This document shows positions 21,488-33,687 of a DNA stretch of 64,000 nt, in pieces. The translations under genes were made by a program, and so were the position numbers. The DNA is from Siphonodentalium dalli. Its lineage: Eukaryota; Mollusca; Scaphopoda; Gadilida; Siphonodentaliidae. Position 1 is the first letter of the stretch. The number at the start of each line of letters is the position of its first letter. The notes beneath the pieces were generated by a model. The model was given only the letters and a program-made list of their open reading frames with translations, searched no databases and was not told the DNA's origin. Location: contig CP136067.1 in assembly GCA_032622095.1 (NCBI GenBank), positions 92,432,707-92,496,706 of the forward strand, read 5' to 3'.

Positions 21488-22254
21488 CTTCATAGAATCC
21501 AAAACGCGTGTACAGATCGAGCTCCAACTTCGTATGTAAGTGTGAAATCCCACGGACACCGCCGTGGTCGCGTTTTGGAGAAGCTCAGAGCACCCGTTCT
21601 CCAATCTCTGTCACACAAAACGGCACTGCCGTGGTTAAGACATCAACGATCTTTATATTGACCTTATACGGAGGTGTTAACAATCAACGCTCTTTATTGC
21701 AATGGACGTGGCTAAACGACTGACCCCATGCGTCCGAAATACGGATGCGGACGAAATGCAATTATCTCGACTAAAAAGGCAGAATTGATCTAAGAGCTCG
21801 AAATATTATGCAGAGGGATTTCACGACGGGATTAATTGACTGTCCGCTCTGAAGTTTAGGACGGGGAGGACGGGTACCATGAATTAACTCATTGGAAAAC
21901 AAAGAATGCGTTATCTCGGAAACGGGTGGAGCTATCGACTTGAAATTTGGTTATGTTTCTGAAACAAAGCCATCAGACGAATTTTATCGGGTCGCCGAGC
22001 CCGTGCGACGCCCGTGCAGCGCGTGCGCAGACGAGATCTCGGAAACGGGTGGAGCTATCGACTTGAAATTTGCTATGTGAATGTATCTTGCCCCGGATAC
22101 GTATTTTATCGGGTCGCCGAGCCAGTGCGACGCAAGCTTCGCGCATGCGCAGACCAGATCTCGGAAACGGGTGGAGCTATCGACTTGAAATTTGGTTATG
22201 TTTCTGAAACAAAGCCATCAGACGAATGCCGCCAGTGGCGGGCTAACCTGCTAG
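21417..22254 (+). mobile_element. Helitron-like element E1 (copy A)
   Basis: It starts TCTATACTATATATTTTGAG, has a (TG)n tract at 21456-21482, and ends GCCGCCAGTGGCGGGC (hairpin) then TAACCTGCTAG at 22254. Between lie two to three partial or full 122-bp units of the kind seen at 1119-2400. TC start, hairpin, CTAG end and abutting neighbours support a rolling-circle element. No Rep/helicase is present. Confidence 0.72.
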
Positions 22255-23159
22255 TCTACTATATAATGTGAGAACTCCGTATATATAAGGATGTGTATGT
22301 GTGTGTGTGGGGGTACTTCCTAGAATCGTAAACGGCTGGTCGGATCGAGCTCAAATTTCCCATCTAAGGGTAAAAACCCACGGGAATGGCCAACGTCGCG
22401 TTTTGGACAAGCTCTGAGCACTCATTCTCCACTCCCAATCATCAAAATCACCGCAAACGGCACATCGGGTGTTAAGACAGGCAAGATCTTTATATTGACC
22501 ATATTTGGAGTTGTTAACCGACTAACGCTCTTTATTTGTCATCGGCGTTGCTAAACGCTCGCATGTGCCTACGAAAATACGGACGCAAAACGCGAAATGC
22601 ATTTATCTTGATTAAAAAGGCAGAATTAACTCATCGGAAAACAAAACATGCGTGTTGTGTGATTCTTATGTCTGTCGTTCCTAGGAACGGGGGCAATTTT
22701 CAAGCATACATCTTTTAGGGACGGGTACTGCGTATTGTGTGAAAAAAATACGTGTTGTGTGATTCTTATGTCTGTCGTTCCTAGGACGGGTACTGCGTGT
22801 TGTGTGATTATTATGTCTTCTTCACCTTGAAACGGGTACCCCCAAATTATATATATGTGTGTGTCCTTTATAGACTCGAACCGATTGAGCTCAAACATGC
22901 TACCAATGGAAAGTGTCATGGACGGGTTAAATTGTGACCCCGACCTGACATTGACCTTGAAAATGATCAATTCAAGGTTAAAATCGGGAAAAATGCACAA
23001 TTAACTCATGGTATAAACAACAAATTAATATTAACTCATTGAAAAACAAAAAAATTAATTAAAAAATTAATTATAAAAATTGACTAAAAAATATAATTAA
23101 AAAATTTAAAAATTGTCATGTTTCTGACGAACGCCGCCAGTAGCGGGCTAACCTGCTAG
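22255..23159 (+). mobile_element. Helitron-like element E2 (copy A)
   Basis: It starts TCTACTATATAATGTGAG exactly after the CTAG of E1. It contains a (TG)n tract and the shared block GGTACTTC..TAGAATC. It ends with a GCCGCCAGTAGCGGGC near-hairpin and TAACCTGCTAG at 23159, followed by a T. A TGCGTGTTGTGTGATT motif is repeated about three times at 22650-22810. It is non-autonomous. Confidence 0.72.
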
Positions 23160-24351
23160 TATTATATATTTCTAGATTTAGTTACAAACTTTATACCTGT
23201 ATATTGTACAAAGAAATGTTTGACAAATGTATCTATTTCAATATTACCTTAGGGGTCATTAAAAATTAGATACGACGAAACAAATTTTGAAGGGTGCATG
23301 TGATTGTGAGGAATAATAGGATCATAGGTAAATTTAATTCATGGACGCTTGTTAATTTTCATTGGACTACATGTATCAGGTAACTTTTTATATTTCAAAT
23401 GATGACAGGAATGTGGAAAGTTGAACTACCCAAGTAATACTGGCTATCCGCACGAAGAGATATACATGTATATAAAAGGCAAAATAGAAGATGGCTGCTG
23501 GCGACCATTTTTCCAAAAAAATTCAAATCATTCGATAGCTCCCATATAGCGGTCACCCCGAAGATCAATATGAAGTTTGGTGACTATCAGATGAGGGATG
23601 TGGTCTGTAGCGGTGCTAAAGAAAAGAATTCAGTCATACAAAGAGTAAGATACAAAATTTCTGTCTGTGGTCGTGTTTTTAACGAAATCAGGAAAAAAAT
23701 AGATCACTCTCATCCTGGTTATCCAGAAGATCTGGAATCTGGTTCAATGTATGTCGTCTGTAGGATCAACCAAATTATTTAGCCATAAAAATAGTAAAAC
23801 TCAAGATCACCGCTGGCAGTGATGTTTTCACAAGGAAATTTTGAGAAAAAAATATGGCTCCCATATGACCCAAAATATCCACATGAGAAACAGTTCTCCA
23901 ATAAATGCTGGCTGCAGGGTGCGCCAATTGATTCAAATTTGAAATTTGGCAGGGTGTATTGCTGATGGCCATGTTTTCCCCGCAAATTTTATAGACTAAT
24001 GAACAAAACCACTGAATCCGTTGAATCAATATACATATACACATATATATATATGCATTGTTATCCACACTTCTGGTATATAAAGGTACTGAAAATAACT
24101 ATATTATACTAGTATACACAACATAAACCATATATTATGGCTATGGGTTCTAATATCCGAACATGACAGCTGAGAACTTGGTGTGAATTGAATAGTAGTG
24201 GGGTCTCAAGAATATCTACTCCTCCACGTTAGAAACATACCATTAAATAGCATAAGTATAATCTAGCTCGAAGACAGAAGTGATTCATCAAACTGCTCTT
24301 AATTCAACCAAGTCATCACACCCCATGTATGGTCGATCACATGATGATCTA
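23160..24351. other. Non-coding, with GCTCCCATATAGCGGTCACC-type repeat
   Basis: Around 23490-23960 the DNA holds a dispersed repeat with 'gctcccata..gcggtcacc', 'agatggctgctggcgacc' and 'aagtttggtgactatcagatgagg' landmarks. A related copy on the opposite strand is at about 27420-27690. Such AT-rich interspersed repeats are common in marine invertebrates. The small ORF at 23570-23782 (and its copy at 32898-33110) lies in this repeat and is probably not a gene. Confidence 0.5.
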
Positions 24352-24359
24352 GGTGGAAT

Positions 24360-25532
24360 CGGGCTTCTCAAAGTACCGCCGGTACCACACATGCCGGTAC
24401 CGGCATCGATACTTTGCTAGTACCGTGGTTCCTGTACCGGTACTGTCAAGTCATTTTATAGTTCTAGGAATATCTAGAGGTAATACAGTGCTGAAAATCA
24501 CAAGCCACGAACTCTATTATTAACATGAACTAATGATAATTTGATATCAGAATAAAGAAACTATTTTGGGATATTAGATACCATTTTGGAATATACTAAC
24601 AAACTTTCCCGTAGAGTTTAGTGATGCGCAAATGACAACATAGACAATTCAATCAACCAAAATAGAACTATTCGTTGCACACGTTTTGTGATGTTAACTT
24701 ATTCTTCTTCTGTGTGTGATAAACTGATAGAAAGTAACGCGACAGACGTCGGTGGTTTTCACTTCACAATATTCAATCAGATTAAAAGTCGCGCGGTCGG
24801 CCATTTTAAATCTAAACAATAATGAGTCAAGTTAGGCAACAATTTCTCTCCACGAGTTCCTATACCAAATATGAACTATCATGTCTATTCAGAAAATTAC
24901 ATGTACACTGTGCACGGTTCGTGGATATTCGTTCCCGATTTTATTATATAACTGGAGGTTCCATGAGACCCATTTAAATTCAAAATGGTCTACCTTATAT
25001 ATGCAAACTGATACGACATGTGAACGGGTACGTGTGTATGTGATTAATCAAAACGTGTGGGCCATACTTGTGGGTGGGGTCGTTGGTGAATAAATGATAA
25101 GAAATTGTAACTGGGTTTAGTGTATAATTGCCACAACTGGGCAAAAATAAACGCAAAAACATAAGTTGCAATCACAAGTTCCCGACACAAAATAAACTTT
25201 GAAGATTAAAATAATATCACAAGGCCGTGCTTTCAAAGAATTGGAATTCAACCATTGAAGAGTTATAATAGACATATAAAAACCAGGAATCACCATTCCG
25301 TGACCGACCTCTCACGCCATGAATACAATCACGATCGATGTGCATCGCGTGTAGTTTAAAGAGCGAAACTTGATACTACTGCACATGTATTTTGCCATAT
25401 AGCCTGCTGATCTAAGAACGTGCATATATGCAACCACAGTACCTAGTACGGGGCGGATCTGCACACCAGCACCGTTACCGCAAAAAATGCCCGAGTACGC
25501 GGTACCGGTACTGCGTACCGTTGAGAAGCCTG
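24360..25532. mobile_element. hAT-type non-autonomous transposon (copy A)
   Basis: The 1,173-bp element has short inverted ends (CGGGCTTCTCAA at left; CAGGCTTCTCAA as the complement of the right end). It is flanked by perfect 8-bp direct repeats GGTGGAAT at 24352-24359 and 25533-25540. Eight-base target duplications and C-A-rich ends of this form are typical of the hAT superfamily. The ends also carry GTACCG-rich subterminal repeats. No transposase is encoded. Confidence 0.8.
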
Positions 25533-25540
25533 GGTGGAAT

Positions 25541-27840
25541 TGTTGTATAAAAAACAGCACTAATTGTAAATATAAAATAAAACAGTGCTAAATCTTGTTA
25601 CAGATTATTTCCACATATAATCAGTGACTACAGGCAGTCTAACAAAATCAAGTTTCAGTGACACTCGATCCGAAGAGGGGAATAATTTCATCTGTTACAG
25701 TCAATGGAGCGATTATGAATCTGGAAAGCTGAAATTTCTAAGTAATACTAGATATGGACATGACGAGTATAGTGTGTTTCAGAACGAAAAAGTTGAAGAA
25801 AATCAACACATTTGTAAATTTAAAAACAATTCAAACGTTATTGTATTCCATGTCCCAGCCCGGACATATACACCAAATTTCAAGAATATTCATTGAGAAA
25901 CAACGGACCAAACGCCATATAACACCCCGTATACATCTTTTATTCCGAGCCGGCCTTCTAGTCCGAGTTGGCACACGTCGATTGGGGCGAGTTAGCCCTG
26001 GGGCGAGTAGGCCGATTCCGGCACCTTCTATAATTTGCAGCAGGCATCCGTTTACGCTGGTTTACGCGTAATTTAATTTATAAAGTTCCCTGATTAGTAT
26101 CGTAAATAGAGCGACTGTATTTGACAGTGACTGCCTCTGTTATTGATTATCATGGTGTTATAATTAAAAAACGACAAATGCACATGCCGTTCAAAGTAGT
26201 AGTCTATTTTCCCCATGTTAAACGACATCCGCAAATAACAAATAACAAATAACGCTAACCTATTGCAAATGTTTTACACGACAACTGTTAACATATTTGG
26301 GCTGAATTCATCTGATGTGGTACGATTCCTCAAAATAAACAACAATCCATCGTTACTTGGAAATGTAGTTTGGGCTAACATTTACACACATCATCCAGCT
26401 CCTCTATCCTGACACACACTTCAGATGAGAAACAGCCATTAGAGAACAGCCCAAATTGGGCGAAATAAAATCGTTAAATTAATTATACCGTCTGGTTTAT
26501 ATTATAATAATGCTTACTCAAATTAATCAATTAAATGTATCAGTTTTATCATCTTTTATTTTTATCATATTAATTGATCAATTTAATGAACATGAAACAT
26601 TGAAATTGAACTTTGTATGCGACAAAATCGAAAATGGTATTTTCGAAATTCACGCAGTTTTTATCGCCCCCGCCTACAAGTACCGCATTGACACTTCGAC
26701 GTTCGATCTAAGTCTTGCTAGAATGCTGACTAACTACGAACTACTAATACTATGAAACCACATTGTTTTAGTTTCAGTTTTAGTGTTTAATTTTATTATT
26801 TATTTACGTTGGCGATAATGCATTGGCACTAATGGGCTTCCATACATTTATGAACTTTGTGAATACCAGTACCAAAACAGTAACTTGCAATTACGATTCA
26901 CATTCATTAATAATTCAAACGAAGTGCGATTCAATTTCACGGTCAAAAAGCAATCAGTCGCAGTGCATGGAACACAACTAATTTAACTTCAGCCGGGGGG
27001 GGGGGGGGGGGGTCTGCAAATGTTTTCCGAACACTAGGCGTGGGTGGGTGGGTGGTTCAGCAGCCCGGCTAACACAATTTTTCCTGGCCCTGTACATTTT
27101 TTCCTGCAGTCATTTTTCTTAAAAATAATGGGACAAAAGGTTTTAAGAATGCTTCTCCTATGTAATGGGTATGAACTTAACTCTAGGTAGGAGGGTTTGC
27201 GTTCACCATTATTTAATAATGAAGGATGACACCAAAAATGTCAGCTTGCTAAAAAAAATTTATCAAGGATCTATCAATGCACATTGACATGGAAAGGCTC
27301 AGGTTTCAATAGTTATATTAAAAATCATTTATTCAACATGATATAAATAAATGTAAACTCTTCAAATAAAAATATACTTTTCATAAAACGATATTCAATA
27401 AATGGGGTCTAAGATCACCTCCAGATGGTAGCTGTCAAATTTGAACGGTTTTCGATGAAATAAATGGCCACTAGCAGCCATCCTTGTTTTTACTCTTTGC
27501 ATCAGTAAATCCTTTAGAGCACAATAGTGCCTACAGAGCTTATCCCTCATCCGATAATCACCAAATTCATACGAATCCTCGGTATGACCTCTCGATTTGT
27601 GCCTACCATGTTTCTTCGAATTCTGTAAAAGCATGGCTGCCAGCAGCGATCTTGGATTTTACTCTTGGTATGACTAAATCCTGACAAAATCTTACAGGTC
27701 ACATTTATCATCTAATTGTCACCAAACTTAAGGAAACGTGAATTACATTTAAGTGCGATTCATTTGCGATTAATCGTAATTAATTACACTTAAGTGCAAA
27801 TTAATCACAAACCGCCTTATTCAATAAATTCTTAGATACA
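25541..27840. other. Non-coding region between hAT element and LINE (copy A)
   Basis: An 18-base G-run at 26995-27012 is 10 bases long in copy B. Two plus-strand ORFs, 25624-25896 (90 codons) and 26510-26755 (81 codons), stay open in both copies, but the copies are so similar that this proves little. I recognise no domain in either. A reverse-oriented relative of the 23.5-kb repeat occupies about 27420-27690. Confidence 0.4.
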
Positions 27841-27849
27841 GGCCAACTT

Positions 27850-29290
27850 CAAGAATACTGACCAAATGCAAACAGTATTACTCCAGTATACTCCAGATAT
27901 ACACCAACCAAGTAAATATAGACCAGTCTCACTCACTTCAGCCTGTTGTAAACTACTGGAGCATGGCATGTGTATATACACCCGTGATCACCTAGAGCTC
28001 TGCAACTTACTAACATATACGAAGAACGGCTATTGGAGTCTTGCAATGCTGGGATTGTTTTACCCTATGCCAATGCATTCTCTTATATATGCGAGTCGAC
28101 CATAGGTCGCCTCGCATATATAAGAGAATGCATTGGCATAACAAATTTTTTAAATAAATGTTTCTTACAATTTTTAGGACATAAAATAAAAAAAACATTC
28201 ATTACTCTGCAGGGAGCCCCACGCATATATAGAAGCACATAGAAGAGTGTCGTCTGCTCATGTTTGTATGGGGCTCTGTGTGGGTGAAATTATAAAATTG
28301 TTAAAGAATACAAGAAAAAACGTCAAGTAAATACTAAACATGGCCAGCTTGAAACTGATATAGTGATACACGATTTATCGAAAGCCTTCGACAAAGTGCC
28401 AGACCAAAGCTTACCTCATAAGCTGAAGACCTACGTCATCAACGGGGCAATCCACAACTGGCTGACAAGTGTCATGACAAAAAAGACACAAGGACGTAGT
28501 GCTGGAAGGAGAATCATCCGAAAGTGTTGCAGTGAAAACGGGGGTACCCCAAGGATAAGTGCTAGGAACTATTATATTCCTCGGCCACCTTACTGACCTT
28601 CCAAAACCAGTTAATTCGGAAGTAGGCATATTTTCCAATGACTGGGAACTATACCGACAAATTGCAAATCAGGACCACGTCCAATTACACGAGAAACCTA
28701 TCATCACTGGACACGTGTGCAGTGTCATGAGGGGTGAGGCTTGGTGCAGGTAGATTGTCCATAATGTATACCAAGAGGGAGGACAAGAACAAAACATCTT
28801 TAATTTACCAACTATACCATGATATTCTACGAACAGTCAACCAATACATATACCTAGCAATGAATTTCACAGTCTATTTAAAATGTACATCAGATATAAC
28901 AAAACAAAACAAATTGAAAGATCAAACAGCACCACCGGCTACGGACAGAGGACAGCAAGTCCAGATAAATAGCTTACAGAGCAATGGTCAGAATAGGGAA
29001 CCGAAATTTGTGGTCCAGCCGCCATAGCAGTAACAAACCAATTAGAAAAAGTGTATAGCAGAGCTAGGTTCATTACAAACTACATGTATAGAAGTATGTA
29101 TCAACATACTGGATGGACTGAGACGTGACACACCTAGGTCTCAGAGATAACTAAAGAGACAGGAACTCTTCCGCAAGGTGGATAAGGAGAAAGTCTCAGC
29201 CATACACAATAATGACATATTAAGGAAGAAAGCACGGAAAATACGAACAATACAGTTTCCAGATCACATAAGTGTGCACATCATATTGGT
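27850..29290 (+). pseudogene. Dead Jockey-like LINE reverse transcriptase (copy A)
   Basis: Fragments of one non-LTR reverse transcriptase appear in order over several frames. SKYRPVSLTSACCKLLEH is at about 27910. DLSKAFDKVPDQSL (motif A region) is at about 28368. NGAIHNWLTS is at about 28443. A GxPQG-like region is at about 28545. The catalytic Y/F-x-DD block is mutated to GIFSNDWELY near 28625. NQYIYLAMNF is at about 28840 and the LINE tail LDGLRRDTP near 29110. Many frameshifts, stops and a large palindrome inactivate it. The 5' part (endonuclease) is missing, as in most truncated LINE copies. Confidence 0.8.
28066..28140. repeat. Perfect 30-bp inverted repeat inside the LINE (copy A)
   Basis: Arms 28066-28095 and 28111-28140 (TATGCCAATGCATTCTCT... 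and its exact complement) flank a 15-base loop. It interrupts the LINE reading frame. Copy B has the same structure at about 37380-37454 with two substitutions in one arm. Confidence 0.9.
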
Positions 29291-29908
29291 GGACCATCTG
29301 TGAATATCCCATATTATGCATAGTAATTGAAGCGTGTCTACGTTGATATGTGTCGTCTATAGTGAGGCGAAATCAGTTGTCCGCGACGACGACATAACAA
29401 GTGCAGTCTCGTCTGGATTCTGGCCCGCAAAGCCAAATGACGTTTTATGCCATTACGCCGTAACTTCTTTCTCTAGCTACACATGCGAAACTGATCTAGT
29501 GCGAACCAATTCAGAGCCTATTCATAAAAACTTACTGTTTATAAATAAATAAATACTTCAATGTCCTATTATCAGATGTGAGAAGTTGTGAAGTAGCAAA
29601 TGTTCGTTTCGTATGCTGACTCCGCTTTTGGTTACACCGTATATATCTTGATTGCCTCCATTAAGGAGAGTAGTTGTTTATACAACCATATTTATAGTTC
29701 GATAATAATAAATAATACACAATACAGGTATATACAATCGAGACGATGGCTATGACTACTCCGTTAATAGCAGAGTCGACGATAAAGTTTTATACCCTCA
29801 CGAGTTGGCACAAGTTATATAAAAACAAGGCAGTGCCGATGATAAATGCTATTTTGTGTGAATTGGCACAGGTTGACCTCCCAGTATGAGGGTCATCATT
29901 TGCTGCAT
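29291..29908. other. Duplication unit right end, nothing recognised
   Basis: A 72-codon ORF at 29334-29552 is present in both copies without recognisable motifs. It may be part of the LINE 3' flank. No other feature is seen up to the duplication junction. Confidence 0.35.
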
Positions 29909-30192
29909 TTGCGTTTGGAACGGGCTGTATCACTGAGTATATATACTTCATACACCTGGGTTAACCCGAAAATGTTATTCGATTTAACACGGAACCACGC
30001 GTTCCGGGGTTTTATACAGTTGGCTCTTAATAGTACAGGACACCGGAATTCACCGGAAATGACCCATGGAAAACTGCATGAAATTGAAATAAAAACAAAA
30101 CACTCCAAAGCCTGCAACAATACTGAACAAGAAAACTAAGATGCATGCATCAGATCGCCCGTGAACTATTTATCATAGAATTCTTGTAGCTA

Positions 30193-30577
30193 TCGATTAT
30201 ACATTTTGGAATATCTGTCTGTATGTATGTGTGTATGAATGCATGTATGTATGTGTGTTATAGACTCGCACATTGCTCGACCGATCCGACTTGGATTTGG
30301 TATTTAACGTGTCAACCTGACCTCGCCCATAGGCATGTTTCTGGACCTTGACCGATCCGACTAAAATTTGTGTGTAGGAATACTTCGATCCCGGGAGCAA
30401 TATGGACGGGTCCAATTCCACGTGCAACCATGTCATCGAACGTACTGATTTTGGCATGTTCCTGGACCAATTGAAAAATAGTTTGTCCAGATGCTGTATA
30501 TACCGGGTACTGCCCAGATGAAGGCGATCACAAAGAAATCCCTAAATAGCCCGAACGAAGTCGAGTACATCAGCTAG
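30193..30577 (+). mobile_element. Helitron-like element E0 (copy B)
   Basis: This is a copy of 21032-21416 with a few substitutions. It starts TCGATTATACAT and ends CTAG at 30574-30577, abutting the next TC start. Confidence 0.5.
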
Positions 30578-30604
30578 TCTATACTATATATTTTGAGACT
30601 TCCG

Positions 30605-30647
<43 letters not shown>

Positions 30648-31593
30648 GTACTTCATAGAATCCAAAACGCGTGTACAGATCGAGCTCAAACTTCGTATGT
30701 AAGTGTGAAATCCCACGGACACCGCCGTGGTCGCGTTTTGGAGAAGCTCAGAGCACCCGTTCTCCAATCTCTGTCACACAAAACGGCACTGCCGTGGTTA
30801 AGACATCAACGATCTTTATATTGCCCTTATACGGAGGTGTTAACAATTAACGCTCTTTATTGCAATGGACGTGGCTAAACGACTGACCCCATGCGTCCGA
30901 AATACGGATGCAGATTCCAATGGACGTGGCAAAACGACTGACCCCATGCGTCCGAAATACGGATGCGGACGAAATGCAATTATCTCGACTAAAAAGGCAG
31001 AATTGATCTAAGAGCTCGAAATATTATGCAGAGGGATTTCACGACGGGATTAATTGACTGTCCGCTCTGAAGTTTAGGACGGGGAGGACGGGTACCATGA
31101 ATTAACTCATTGGAAAACAAAGAATGCGTTATCTCGGAAACGGGTGGAGCTATCGACTTGAAATTTGCTATGTGAATGTATCTTGCCCCGGATACAAATT
31201 TTATCGGGTCGCCGAGCCCGTGCGACGCCAGCTTCGCGCATGAGCAGACGATATCTCGGAAACGGGTGGAGCTATCGACTTGAAATTTGGTATGTGAATG
31301 TATCTTGCTCCGGGTACGAATTTTATCGGGTCGCCGAGCCCGTGCGACGCCCGTGCAGCGCGTGCGCAGACGATATCTCGGAAACGGGTGGAGCTATCGA
31401 CTTTAAATTTGCTATGTGAATGTATCTTGCCCCGGATACGTATTTTATCGGGTCGCCGAGCCAGTGCGACGCAAGCTTCGCGCATGCGCAGACCAGATCT
31501 CGGAAACGGGTGGAGCTATCGACTTGAAATTTGGTTATGTTTCTGAAACAAAGCCATCAGACGAATGCCGCCAGTGGCGGGCTAACCTGCTAG
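30578..31593 (+). mobile_element. Helitron-like element E1 (copy B), expanded
   Basis: This is the counterpart of 21417-22254, but 178 bp longer. It has a local ~53-bp duplication near 30910 and one more 122-bp unit between 31140 and 31400. Its ends (TCTATACTATATA... and the GCCGCCAGTGGCGGGC hairpin followed by CTAG at 31593) are unchanged. Confidence 0.72.
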
Positions 31594-32487
31594 TCTACTA
31601 TATAATGTGAGAACTCCGTATATATAAGGATGTGTGTGTGTGTGTGTGGGTACTTCATAGAATCGTAAACGGCTGGTCGGATCGAGCTCAAATTTCCCAT
31701 CTAAGGGTAAAAACCCACGGGAATGGCCAACGTCGCGTTTTGGACAAGCTCTGAGCACTCATTCTCCACTCCCAATCATCAAAATCACCGCAAACGGCAC
31801 ATCGGGGGTTAAGACAGGCAAGATCTTTATATTGGCCATATTTGGAGTTGTTAACCGACTAACGCTCTTTATTTGTCATCGGCGTTGCTAAACGCTCGCA
31901 TGTGCCTACGAAAATACGGACGCAAAACGCGAAATGCATTTATCTTGATTAAAAAGGCAGAATTAACTCATCGGAAAACAAAACATGCGTGTTGTGTGAT
32001 TCTTATGTCTGTCGTTCCTAGGAACGGGGGCAATTTTCAAGCATACATCTTTTAGGGACGGGTACTGCGTGTTGTGTGAAAAAAAAAATACGTGTTGTGT
32101 GATTCTTATGTCTGTCGTTCCTAGGACGGGTACTGCGTGTTGTGTGATTCTTATGTCTTCTTCACCTTGAAACGGGTACCCCCAAATTATATATATGTGT
32201 GTGTCCTTTATAGACTCGAACCGATTGAGCTCAAACATGCTACCAATGGAAAGTGTCATGGGCGGGTTAAATTGTGACCCCGACCTGACATTGACCTTGA
32301 AAATGATCAATTCAAGGTTAAAATCGGGAAAAATGCACAATTAACTCATGGTATAAACAAAAAATTAATATTAACTCATTGAAAAACAAAAAAAATAATT
32401 ATAAAAATTGACTAAAAAAAATAATTAAAAAATTAAAAAATTGTCATGTTTCTGACGAACGCCGCCAGTGGCGGGCTAACCTGCTAG
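31594..32487 (+). mobile_element. Helitron-like element E2 (copy B)
   Basis: This is a copy of 22255-23159 with small length changes in (TG)n and A/T-rich tracts. It ends GCCGCCAGTGGCGGGC then CTAG at 32487, where copy A has a mutated hairpin. Copy B therefore retains the more intact terminal structure. Confidence 0.72.
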
Positions 32488-33687
32488 TATTATATATTTC
32501 TAGATTTAGTTACAAACTTTATACCTGTATATTGTACAAAGAAATGTTTGACAAATGTATCTATTTCAATATTACCATAGGGGTCATTAAAAATTAGATA
32601 CGACGAAACGAATTTTGAAGGGTGCATGTGATTGTGAGGAATAATAGGATCATAGGTAAATTTAATTCATGGACGCTTGTTAATTTTCATTGGACTACAT
32701 GTATCAGGTAACTTTTTATATTTCAAATGATGACAGGAATGTGGAAAGTTGAACTACCCAAGTAATACTGGCTATCCGCACGAAGAGATATACATGTATA
32801 TAAAAGGCAAAATAGAAGATGGCTGCTGGCGACCATGTTTCCAAACAAATTCTAATCATTCGATAGCTCCCATATAGCGGTCACCCCGAAGATCAATATG
32901 AAGTTTGGTGACTATCAGATGAGGGATGTGGTCTGTAGCGGTGCTAAAGAAAAGAATTCAGTCATACAAAGAGTAAGATACAAAATTGCTGTCTGTGGTC
33001 GTGTTTTTAACGAAATCAGGAAAAAAATAGATCACTCTCATCCTGGTTATCCAGAAGATCTGGAATCTGGTTCAATGTATGTCGTCTGTAGGATCAACCA
33101 AATTATTTAGCCATAAAAATAGTAAAACTCAAGATCACCGCTGGCAGTGATGTTTTCACAAGGAAATTTTGAGAAAAAAATATGGCTCCCATATGACCCA
33201 AAATATCCACATGAGAAACAGTTCTCCAATAAATGCTGGCTGCAGGGTGCGCCAATTGATTCAAATTTGAAATTTGGCAGGGTGTACTGCTGATGGCCAT
33301 GTTTTCCCCGCAAATTTTATAGACTAATGAACAAAACCACTGAATCCGTTGAATCAATATACATATACACATATATATATATGCATTGTTATCCACACTT
33401 CTGGTATATAAAGGTACTGAAAATAACTATATTATACTAGTATACACAACATAAACCATATATTATGGCTATGGGTTCTAATATCCGAACATGACAGCTG
33501 AGAACTTGGTGTGAATTGAATAGTAGTGGGGTCTCAAGAATATCTACTCCTCCACGTTAGAAACATACCATTAAATAGCATAAGTATAATCTAGCTCGAA
33601 GACAGAAGTGATTCATCAAACTGCTCTTAATTCAACCAAGTCATCACACCCCATGTATGGTCGATCACATGATGATCTAGGTGGAAT

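Larger units (their letters stand above)
20751..29908 (+). repeat. ~9.2-kb tandem duplication, copy A
   Basis: From CGTTTGGAACGGGCTG at 20751 to TTTGCTGCAT at 29908, this segment is repeated directly at 29912-39238 with only scattered substitutions and small indels. Three bases (TTG, 29909-29911) separate the copies. All mobile elements inside are shared, so the duplication is younger than their insertions. It lies wholly inside the lectin intron. Near-identity and direct adjacency also fit two haplotypes wrongly placed in series by an assembler. Confidence 0.95.

Noticed and set aside
23570-23782. 70-codon ORF conserved in both duplicated copies
   Set aside because: It lies in an interspersed repeat (GCTCCCATATAGCGGTCACC family), and conservation is trivial given the recent duplication.
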